8,675 nt of DNA from Oscillospiraceae bacterium UBA1230 (lineage in GTDB: Bacteria > Bacillota > Clostridia > Oscillospirales > Oscillospiraceae), in contig DBWU01000031.1 in NCBI GenBank assembly GCA_002309395.1, forward strand, positions 11,214 to 19,888, read 5' to 3'. Under the pieces are notes generated by a model. It saw only the letters and a list, made by a program, of their open reading frames with translations. It had not been told where the DNA came from and ran no database searches. Below, one piece after another: positions 1 through 6,232 of this stretch. Both the position numbers and the translations under genes were made by a program. Every line of letters begins with the position of its first letter. The first letter of the stretch is position 1.

Positions 1-809
1 CCGGCGCTGTACCGGGCGCAAAGGGCGCCGTCGGTATAGGGATTGAAGCTCTTCATATCGATGCCGTTGAGCACGCCGGTCATCTTCTCCCCGATGGCGG
101 CGATCACGTGCTCCAGACCGTGGGCGTGGAAGGGATCACGCAGTTCCCACGCGTAGGTGGGGCTGACGGTGGTGACCGCGTCGGCGCTCAAAAGCGCCGC
201 CTGCATCACGTTCACCGCCCCGTCCTTTTGCAGTACGCCGGTATCCCACCAGCCGCGATCCAGACCCAGCACGTCCTCCACGGCGCTCTCATGCATCCAG
301 CCCTGATATTCGATATTATGCACCGTGTAAACGCTGCGGATGCCGCGGTAGTAGTCCATACGGCAGGCGTAGTCTTTCAGATACACCGGCAAAAGCGCCG
401 TCTGCCAGTCGTTACAGTGGACGATATCCGGCTTGTCGTCCAGATCCGGCAGGAAATCTGCCACGGCGCGGCAGAAGAAGGCGAACCGCTCACCGTCGTC
501 CGGCTCGCCGTAAAACTGCCCGCGGCAGAAATACCGCTCGTTATCCAGAAAATACCAGGTAACGCCCTGTTCCGACAGGGAGAAGAGTCCGCAGTACTCG
601 TGGCGCCACGCCAGATCTACGTACACGTATTTGCGAAACGTCATCCGGGAACGCCACGGCTCGCCGATGGCACCGTAGAGCGGCAATATGACCGCCACGC
701 GGTCGCTTTTCTTCTCCGCCAGCGCCACGGGCAGACTGCCTGCCACGTCCGCCAGACCGCCGGTCTTGCAAAAGGGCGCCGCTTCACTGGCGGCAAACAG
801 AATATTCAT
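1..809 (-). CDS. glgA: Glycogen synthase (ADP-glucose type), N-terminal part, cut by window edge
   Basis: This enzyme transfers glucose from ADP-glucose to the non-reducing end of alpha-1,4-glucan in the cytoplasm (GT5 family). About 269 residues, read on the minus strand, are visible, a little over half of the usual ~475-480; the C-terminal GT-B domain lies beyond position 1. The protein opens MNILFAASEAAPF and carries the ADP-glucose-binding KTGGLADV motif with its lysine at residue 15, the same position as in the E. coli enzyme. HCNDWQT, TVHNIEYQG, a TTVSPTYA segment and LNGID then follow in the family's usual order. The ATG at 809-807 is 4 nt after the glgD stop codon, and a GAGGTG ribosome-binding sequence lies inside the last glgD codons, so translation is probably coupled. 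It is the last operon gene visible; more glycogen genes could follow outside the window. Identification is firm. Confidence 0.96.
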   Translation of the reverse strand, partial: MNILFAASEAAPFCKTGGLADVAGSLPVALAEKKSDRVAVILPLYGAIGEPWRSRMTFRKYVYVDLAWRHEYCGLFSLSEQGVTWYFLDNERYFCRGQFYGEPDDGERFAFFCRAVADFLPDLDDKPDIVHCNDWQTALLPVYLKDYACRMDYYRGIRSVYTVHNIEYQGWMHESAVEDVLGLDRGWWDTGVLQKDGAVNVMQAALLSADAVTTVSPTYAWELRDPFHAHGLEHVIAAIGEKMTGVLNGIDMKSFNPYTDGALCARYSA

Positions 810-813
810 ACGG

Positions 814-1926
814 TTACACCTCGCTGTTTCTGGCGATCACCAGCGGATAGCTCTCATGCCCCATCAGCGTACCGTTCTCCTTGATGGTCACGTATTTATC
901 GGTGATCACGTTTCGCAGTATCGCGCCGCTTTTGACGGTGGTACCTTTGAAGAGGATGCAGTTTTGCACCTCCGCACCTTTTTCCACCTGCACGCCACGG
1001 AAGAGGATGCAGTTTTTCACCGTGCCCTGAATGTCGCACCCGTCGGCAATAAGGGAGTTGACACACTCGCCGGTGGGGTCGATATAGCTGGAGGGCGCGT
1101 CGTTGACCTTGCCGATGATGGGACGCGCCGGGCAGAACAGCTCGCCCCTCATTTCCGGGCGCAAAAGCTCCATGCTGCGCTGGAAATACGTCTGGATCGT
1201 GTTGATCCGGGCGGCATAACCGTCCCACACGTAGCCGCCGATACGGAGCGTGGCGGCGCGCTTTTGCAGTACCGCGCCGCGGAAGCTGTACTCGTTATGC
1301 GCCATGCAGTCCTCCACCAGGCGCAGCAGCAGCTCCGTGCTCATTACGTAGATGTTCAAGCAACGGTAGCCTACCGGCGTATGCACGTCACGCACCGTAT
1401 CCACGATGCGTCCGGCGTCGTCCAGTTTGAAGTAGGTGTCGCTGCTGTCACCCAGATGGGAGGTGCAGACCGCCGTGATATCCGCGCCGGTGCGCAGATG
1501 CTCCGACAGCACGTCGTCCAGCGGCAGATTGATCACAAGATCACTGTCGCACAGCACTACGTGGTCCTGACGGATGTGGCTCAAATAGTCCTTAACACAG
1601 CCCAGCGCCTCCATCTTGCCCCGGAACTGACCGGCACCTTCCCGATGCTCCGTATAGGCGAAGGCAGGCAGGAGCTTCAAGCCGCCCTTGCGGCGGCTCA
1701 AGTCCCAGCTTTTGCCGCTGCCCAGATGGTCCAGCATACTCTGGCACTTACCGTGCATGATCACGCCCACGTCGGTAATACCGGCGTTGACCATGTTGGA
1801 GAGCATGAAGTCCACTACGCGATAATCGCCGCCGAAGGGAATGGAGCCGTGGACGCGATGCTCGATCAGCTCGCGCAGACCCGTCTTTTTCTCATAGGAG
1901 AAGATGATCCCGTGCATACCGTTCAT
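814..1926 (-). CDS. glgD: Glucose-1-phosphate adenylyltransferase, GlgD regulatory-type subunit
   Basis: This is the 370-residue GlgD partner of GlgC. In Firmicutes the two form mixed ADP-glucose pyrophosphorylases, with GlgD generally regarded as a poorly catalytic or regulatory subunit. The nucleotidyltransferase fold is recognisable from IPFGGDYRVVDFMLSNMVNAG (residues about 29-49) and DSD at 127-129. However, the GlgC nucleotide loop (LAGGxGxRL) is replaced by SYEKKTGLREL and the EKP substrate-binding segment is missing. The C-terminal part has hexapeptide-type repeats, as expected for a left-handed beta-helix. I chose the start at 1926 because a strong GGGGAGG sits 7 nt upstream (1934-1940). 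The ATG also overlaps the glgC stop as ATGA. The longer reading to 2028 only adds 34 residues of glgC antiframe. The stop is 4 nt before glgA. Confidence 0.95.
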   Translation of the reverse strand: MNGMHGIIFSYEKKTGLRELIEHRVHGSIPFGGDYRVVDFMLSNMVNAGITDVGVIMHGKCQSMLDHLGSGKSWDLSRRKGGLKLLPAFAYTEHREGAGQFRGKMEALGCVKDYLSHIRQDHVVLCDSDLVINLPLDDVLSEHLRTGADITAVCTSHLGDSSDTYFKLDDAGRIVDTVRDVHTPVGYRCLNIYVMSTELLLRLVEDCMAHNEYSFRGAVLQKRAATLRIGGYVWDGYAARINTIQTYFQRSMELLRPEMRGELFCPARPIIGKVNDAPSSYIDPTGECVNSLIADGCDIQGTVKNCILFRGVQVEKGAEVQNCILFKGTTVKSGAILRNVITDKYVTIKENGTLMGHESYPLVIARNSEV

Positions 1927-3137
1927 GCTCTTACCTCCCCGTTCTGATGCCGATCCAGCATCGTCTTTGCCGCCACCTGCTGACCCGGCGCCACCACGGT
2001 GCCGGGACCCAGCACGGCGATGCCCCATTGGTCGGGATCCGCGGCGGTCTCCGGCGGCGCGCCTACCGAGGCGCCCGACGAGATCCGGCAGTTCTCGCCC
2101 ACGATGGCATAATGCACCTGGGCGCCCGGCTCGATCACCGCGCCGGGCATGATGACCGAATACGTCACCGAAGCGCCTTCTCCGACCACCGTGCCGATGC
2201 TGACCACGCTGTTTTTCACCTCGCCGTTAATGGTACAGCCTTTGGCAATGGCGCTGTTGCCCACGTCCGCTGCAGGTCCGATCATGGTGGGCGGACAGAC
2301 GGTACTGCGCCCGTAGATGGGCCAGCTCTTATCCAGCAGGTTCAAGCCGGAACCCGGCAGGAGCATATCCATATTGGCGTCCCACAGTGAGTCCAGCGTA
2401 CCCACGTCTTTCCAGTAGCCTTCAAAGCGATAGGCGGTCATCATCTCGCCCCGATGGAGCATGGCAGGGATGATATTCTTGCCGAAATCGTTCTCCGACG
2501 CGCTGTCCGCCTCGTCCTCAATAAGATACTGACGGAGTTTGTCCCAGGTGAAGATATAAATACCCATAGACGCCAGATTGCTCTTGGGCTCTTTCGGCTT
2601 TTCGGCAAACGCGGTCACGCGATCCGCTTCATCTACCGACATGATGCCGAACCGTTTTGCCTCCGACCAGGGCACCTCCATCACCGAGATGGTGCAGGCG
2701 GCGCCGGATTCCTTATGACAGCGAAGCATATCGGAATAGTCCATTTTATAGATATGGTCGCCGGAGAGCACCGCCACGTATTCCGGCTCGTAGAGGTCCA
2801 CGAAGCCGATGTTTTGATAGATGGCGTTGGCGGTGCCTTTATACCACGATGCGCCGGTGGCGCTCTGGTACGGCGGCAGAATGTGGACGCCGCCGTCCAC
2901 TCGGTCCAGCTCCCATGGCTGACCGTTGCCGATATAACTGTTGAGTTCCAGCGGACGGTACTGGGTCAGGACGCCTACCGTATCGATGCCGGAGTTGGTG
3001 CAGTTGGAAAGGGGAAAATCGATGATGCGGAACTTGCCTCCAAAGGGTACGGCAGGTTTTGCCATGTCGCCGGTCAACACGTAGAGCCGACTGCCCTGAC
3101 CGCCTGCCAGCAGCATGGCCACACACTCTTTCTTCAT
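1923..3137 (-). CDS. glgC: Glucose-1-phosphate adenylyltransferase, catalytic subunit
   Basis: GlgC converts ATP and glucose-1-phosphate to ADP-glucose and pyrophosphate, the committed step of bacterial glycogen synthesis. The 404-residue protein has the nucleotide-binding loop LLAGGQGSRL (residues 9-18) and AKPAVPFGGKFRIIDF (26-41). It also has GDHIYKMDY with the expected catalytic aspartate at 127, and the FAEKP glucose-1-phosphate-binding segment around residues 177-181. The C-terminal third has the short repeating hydrophobic pattern of the left-handed beta-helix domain. Length is normal for Firmicutes GlgC. The ATG at 3137 overlaps the glgB stop as ATGA, and an AAGGA ribosome-binding sequence lies about 7 nt upstream within the glgB end. 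The 3' end overlaps glgD in the same way, consistent with making the two subunits in balanced amounts. All key motifs appear intact. Confidence 0.97.
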   Translation of the reverse strand: MKKECVAMLLAGGQGSRLYVLTGDMAKPAVPFGGKFRIIDFPLSNCTNSGIDTVGVLTQYRPLELNSYIGNGQPWELDRVDGGVHILPPYQSATGASWYKGTANAIYQNIGFVDLYEPEYVAVLSGDHIYKMDYSDMLRCHKESGAACTISVMEVPWSEAKRFGIMSVDEADRVTAFAEKPKEPKSNLASMGIYIFTWDKLRQYLIEDEADSASENDFGKNIIPAMLHRGEMMTAYRFEGYWKDVGTLDSLWDANMDMLLPGSGLNLLDKSWPIYGRSTVCPPTMIGPAADVGNSAIAKGCTINGEVKNSVVSIGTVVGEGASVTYSVIMPGAVIEPGAQVHYAIVGENCRISSGASVGAPPETAADPDQWGIAVLGPGTVVAPGQQVAAKTMLDRHQNGEVRA

Positions 3138-4996
3138 GTTGCGTTCCTTCCTTTCTTTCTTTTCCTGCCCCGCAGGATCACCGCCCCCAGAGGCGGAATG
3201 GTTACTGCGATCGACTGCTGTTGCCCGTGGGAGGGGATCTTTTCCACCGGAATGCGGTCGCCGTTCCCGACGCCGCTGCCGCCCCAGAGGGCGTCGTCGG
3301 TGTTGAACACCTCACCGTATTCCGCCGCCTTCGGCACGCCGAAACGGTAGCCCTCCCACGGTTGAGGCGCGAAATTCACCGCGCAGATCAGCTCGTGACC
3401 CTGCCGGTCGCGCCGCAGGAACACCAGCACGTTGTTGCGATTATCGTCCGCCACCAGCCACTGGAACCCGTCCCAATCTCCATCGTCGTCCCACAGCGGC
3501 GTTTGCGAGCGGTAGAACCGGTTCAAAGCCCGGATGCATTCATGGGTACGGCGGCACGCTTCGTTGTCCAGGAGGTACCAGTCCAACTGTCCGCGGAAGT
3601 CCCACTCATGCCACTGCCCCAGCTCCGCGCCCATGAACATGAGCTTGCGGCCGGGATGACAGAGCATATAGGTGCAAAAGCTCCGCACCGCAGCAAGCTG
3701 CTGCCACTCGTCGCCCGGCATTTTGCCGCGAAGCGAACCTTTCATATGCACCACTTCGTCGTGGCTGATCGAGAGGATGAACCGCTCGGAAAACGCGTAG
3801 ACCATGGAAAAGGTCACGTCTTTATGGTGGTACTGGCGGAAAAAGGGATCCATCTTGAGATAGTGGCACACGTCGTTCATCCAACCCATGTTCCACTTCA
3901 TGTCAAACCCCAGACCGCCCTCGGAGGTGGGATGGCTCACCTTCGGCCAGGCGGTGGATTCCTCCGCCACCGTCAGCGCGCCGGGAGCGGCGTCGTGTAC
4001 CGTGTCGTTGAGACGGCGTAAAAAGTCGATCGCCTCCAGATTCTCGTGCCCCCCGCAGCAGTTGGGGCGCCACTCGGTGCGCCCGTAGTCCAGATACAGC
4101 ATGGACGCCACCGCGTCCACCCGCAGTCCGTCCACGTGGAACTCACGGAGCCAGAACACCGCAGAGGAGAGCAAAAAGCTCCGCACGTCGCCCTTTCCGA
4201 AGTCAAACACTCTGGTGCCCCAGTCGCTGTGTTCCCATTTAAGCGGATCGCTGTATTCATATAGGCACGTGCCGTCAAATTCGATCAAGCCGTGTTCGTC
4301 CTTACAGAAATGGGCAGGTACCCAGTCCAGCAGCACCGCAAGACCGGCGCGATGAAGCCGGTCCACCAGATACATGAAATCGTGGGGCGTACCGTAGCGG
4401 CTGGTGGGGGCAAAATAGCCGGTACACTGGTAGCCCCAACTGTCGTCCAGCGGATACTCCGTTACCGGCAGGAGCTCCACCGCGTCGTACCCCATGTCGC
4501 AGGCATAGTCCGCCAGCTCGTCCGCCAACCGGCGGTAGTTAAAGGCGTTCCCGTCGGCAAAGCGGCGCCAGGAGCCCGGATGCACCTCGTAGATATTCAG
4601 CCTTCTGTCGCGAAGGGGGTGCTCCGCCCGGCGGCGAAGCCACGCCCCGTCATGCCAGGAAAAGCCGCCCAGATCAAAGAGCTTGCCGGAGGTCTCCGGC
4701 CGGGTCTGGGTATGGAACGCGTAGGGGTCTGTCTTCCAGCGCACCTTACCGTCCGCCCCGGTGACAAGATACTTATACGCGTCGTAGGCGGCGGCAGGCA
4801 CCGCCAGCTCCCATACCCCGTCACAGCAGGTCATATCCTGCCCCTGCCAGCCGTTAAAATCCCCTGTAAGCTGAACGCGCCGGGCGCCGGGCGCCCAGAG
4901 CCGGAACAGCCAGCCGCCCTGACAGGGATGGGCGCCGAAATACTCATACGCCCGATGGTCCGTCCCCTGCAAATACGCCTCGTGGATCATGGCCAT
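3134..4996 (-). CDS. glgB: 1,4-alpha-glucan branching enzyme
   Basis: GlgB cleaves an alpha-1,4-glucan chain and re-attaches it through an alpha-1,6 bond, creating glycogen branches (GH13 with an N-terminal CBM48). The 620-residue protein starts with a CBM48-like region (FRLWAPGARRVQLTGDFNGW, about residues 31-50), then the TIM-barrel catalytic domain. Catalytic residues are visible: the nucleophile D294 in DGLRVDAVASMLYLDY, the acid E345 in VAEESTAWP, and D413 in SHDEVVH. The spacing of 51 and 68 residues fits the family. Length is at the short end, so the extra N-terminal domain of some GlgB proteins is absent. Two in-frame ATGs occur (4996 and 4990); AAGGA at 5003-5007 is 6 nt from the first and 12 nt from the second, favouring 4996. 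It is the first gene of the operon, downstream of the promoter at 5067-5094. Confidence 0.97.
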   Translation of the reverse strand: MAMIHEAYLQGTDHRAYEYFGAHPCQGGWLFRLWAPGARRVQLTGDFNGWQGQDMTCCDGVWELAVPAAAYDAYKYLVTGADGKVRWKTDPYAFHTQTRPETSGKLFDLGGFSWHDGAWLRRRAEHPLRDRRLNIYEVHPGSWRRFADGNAFNYRRLADELADYACDMGYDAVELLPVTEYPLDDSWGYQCTGYFAPTSRYGTPHDFMYLVDRLHRAGLAVLLDWVPAHFCKDEHGLIEFDGTCLYEYSDPLKWEHSDWGTRVFDFGKGDVRSFLLSSAVFWLREFHVDGLRVDAVASMLYLDYGRTEWRPNCCGGHENLEAIDFLRRLNDTVHDAAPGALTVAEESTAWPKVSHPTSEGGLGFDMKWNMGWMNDVCHYLKMDPFFRQYHHKDVTFSMVYAFSERFILSISHDEVVHMKGSLRGKMPGDEWQQLAAVRSFCTYMLCHPGRKLMFMGAELGQWHEWDFRGQLDWYLLDNEACRRTHECIRALNRFYRSQTPLWDDDGDWDGFQWLVADDNRNNVLVFLRRDRQGHELICAVNFAPQPWEGYRFGVPKAAEYGEVFNTDDALWGGSGVGNGDRIPVEKIPSHGQQQSIAVTIPPLGAVILRGRKRKKGRNAT

Positions 4997-5056
4997 GCCC
5001 CGTCCTTTCCTTCCGTCTTATCACGCCGCACGCGTAAAAGCCTATACTTTTTCCAA

Positions 5057-5072
5057 TATAATCCTTATTATA
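5057..5072. repeat. Perfect inverted repeat TATAAT-N4-ATTATA at the glg promoter
   Basis: The 16 bases TATAATCCTTATTATA form two perfect 6-bp arms around a CCTT centre. The right arm is the -10 box of the glg operon on the minus strand. The left arm reads as a -10 box on the plus strand, towards the deacetylase gene, but no -35 or TGn element supports it there. The structure may be an operator or the chance result of an AT-rich promoter core. Confidence 0.55.
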
Positions 5073-5094
5073 CTGATTTTTCCTTCCGCGTCAA
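5067..5094 (-). promoter_or_regulatory. Sigma-A-type promoter of the glgBCDA operon
   Basis: Read on the minus strand there is a -35 TTGACG (5094-5089), a 16-nt spacer and a perfect -10 TATAAT (5072-5067). The expected transcript start is near 5060, giving an untranslated leader of about 64 nt before the glgB ATG. The surrounding AT-rich stretch stands out from the GC-rich genes. The -10 hexamer is one arm of a perfect inverted repeat (5057-5072), which could be a regulator site. Confidence 0.8.
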
Positions 5095-5223
5095 GAAAGA
5101 CCGTGCATCTTGCCCTGCTTTTCTTCCGCCGCGCCTCCTTACGTAGTATGCGCTTTTTTCTTGGGCATAAGCGGCGGCGCCGGCGCATAGGTTTTCAAAA
5201 AAAGCAGAAAGGGCGGTCCCTCC

Positions 5224-5997
5224 ATGAAACGAATCCTTCCCCGTGTGATCCTCTTGCGGCGGCAACACCTGCTGGTGCTGGCGGCGCTCCTTTTGACCGG
5301 CGGTATCTTCTACGCCGTCAGCCTGCCGGGCTCGGTCAGCGTCGTGGCTTCACAGCGCCAGCTCCCCATCTATTCGGTGGAGCGGGACGATAAGCTCTGT
5401 TCCATCTCCTTTGACGCGGCGTGGGGCAACGAGGATACCCAGACTCTGATCGACATTCTGGAGCGCTACGGCGTGAAGGCGACCTTCTTCGTGGTAGGCG
5501 ATTGGGCGGAGAAGTACCCGGAATCCGCCAAGGCGCTGGCGCAGGCGGGGCACGAGGTGATGAGCCATTCCCTGCACCACGATCACTATAACGCCCTCTC
5601 CGCCTCGGACATCGTGGCGGATCTCACCGCCGCCAATGAGAAGATCTGCGCCGCCACCGGCGTAACCCCCACGCTGATCCGCTGTCCCTACGGCGAGTAC
5701 GACGACCACGTGATCTCCGCTATCCGCTCTCTGGGGATGGAGCCCATCCAGTGGGACGTGGACAGTCTGGACTGGAAGGATTACGACGCGGACACCATCT
5801 ATCGCCGCGTCACCTCCCAGGTGGGAAGCGGCAGCATCGTGCTGTTCCACAACGCCGCGCTCCATACGCCGGAGGCGCTGCCCGCCATTCTGGAGTTTTT
5901 ACAGCAGGAGGGCTATACGGTGGTGCCTATCTCCCAGCTCATCTATACCGGCGACTACACCATCGACCATACCGGTCGCCAGCACGCGGCACAGTAA
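5224..5997 (+). CDS. Membrane-anchored polysaccharide deacetylase, PdaB-like (CE4)
   Basis: This is a predicted 257-residue deacetylase acting outside the membrane on a peptidoglycan or other amino-sugar polymer. A basic N-terminus (MKRILPR) and a hydrophobic segment at about residues 16-32 suggest a signal anchor. The NodB domain carries its motifs in order. SFDAAWGN has the presumed catalytic base at D64, HSLHH has zinc ligands H115 and H119, RCPYG starts at R153, DSLDW covers 180-184, and LFH ends at H209. The usual second aspartate of motif 1 (FDD) is alanine. FDxxWG is, from memory, the form seen in sporulation-associated PdaB-type proteins and their clostridial relatives, hence the name. 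The ribosome-binding site is not strong (AAAGGGCGG upstream of the ATG at 5224). The gene is divergent from glgB and ends before the terminator at 6108. The sporulation link is inference. Confidence 0.85.
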   Translation: MKRILPRVILLRRQHLLVLAALLLTGGIFYAVSLPGSVSVVASQRQLPIYSVERDDKLCSISFDAAWGNEDTQTLIDILERYGVKATFFVVGDWAEKYPESAKALAQAGHEVMSHSLHHDHYNALSASDIVADLTAANEKICAATGVTPTLIRCPYGEYDDHVISAIRSLGMEPIQWDVDSLDWKDYDADTIYRRVTSQVGSGSIVLFHNAALHTPEALPAILEFLQQEGYTVVPISQLIYTGDYTIDHTGRQHAAQ

Positions 5998-6020
5998 GGG
6001 GGGCGGTTGAAAACGCGCAG

Positions 6021-6044
6021 GTGTAAATGAAAAGCACTTTACAC
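6021..6044 (+). other. Stem-loop in the 3' region of the deacetylase gene
   Basis: GTGTAAA (6021-6027) pairs perfectly with TTTACAC (6038-6044) around a 10-nt loop, starting 23 nt after the stop codon. No T-run follows, so it is not itself an intrinsic terminator. It lies upstream of the strong terminator and could protect the mRNA 3' end or be a protein site. Confidence 0.4.
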
Positions 6045-6107
6045 TCTATAAAACTCACGGCAACCAAAAAAAACGGCAAATGATGCTAATATTTTGAGGT
6101 TTTTTGC

Positions 6108-6148
6108 AAAAAAACCGCCTGCAGGGCTTTTCCGCAGGCGGTTTTTTT
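6108..6148 (+). terminator. Strong Rho-independent terminator after the deacetylase gene
   Basis: CCGCCTGC (6115-6122) pairs perfectly with GCAGGCGG (6134-6141) around an 11-nt loop. Seven A precede the stem (6108-6114) and seven T follow it (6142-6148), so the pairing can extend to 15 bp. The symmetry means it could stop transcription in both directions. It separates the deacetylase unit from the glf unit. Confidence 0.92.
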
Positions 6149-6156
6149 GTTATAAT
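6148..6156 (+). promoter_or_regulatory. Extended -10 promoter for glf, abutting the terminator
   Basis: TGTTATAAT contains a perfect -10 TATAAT (6151-6156) preceded by the TGn extension (6148-6150). No good -35 is present: the bases 17 nt upstream are TTTTCC, inside the terminator hairpin. The first T of TGn is also the last T of the terminator. The predicted start near 6163 leaves a leader of about 70 nt, which includes a 6-bp GC hairpin (6184-6189 with 6200-6205), before the glf ATG. Confidence 0.65.
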
Positions 6157-6232
6157 GGTGCAAACTACTGCCAGCAGGCGTATCGGCGGTGCGGTTTTGC
6201 CGCCGGCGCCGTGGGAGAGGAGCGGAGTTTCC

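Noticed and set aside
688..1947. Plus-strand reading frame of 419 codons
   Set aside because: It runs antisense to glgD and the start of glgA, which have unmistakable motifs. Its histidine- and alanine-rich product shows no recognisable domain, and long antisense frames are expected in GC-rich genes.
1927..2028. Longer GlgD start at 2028
   Set aside because: The extra 34 residues overlap glgC and do not resemble any GlgD N-terminus. The ATG at 1926 has a strong ribosome-binding site and an ATGA junction.
2454..4021. Plus-strand reading frames opposite glgC and glgB (2454-3350, 3059-4021)
   Set aside because: They are mirror frames of well-conserved genes, with no plausible ribosome-binding site or domain.
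5057..5062. Plus-strand TATAAT as promoter of the deacetylase gene
   Set aside because: There is no -35 or TGn extension at a suitable distance, and the hexamer is explained as one arm of the inverted repeat at the glg promoter.
5146..5192. Sporulation sigma-factor-like promoter for the deacetylase gene (GCATA at 5165 and CATAGGT at 5186, 16 nt apart)
   Set aside because: The resemblance to sigma-G type boxes is partial and the match to the -10 consensus is poor. I could not support a promoter for this gene with confidence.
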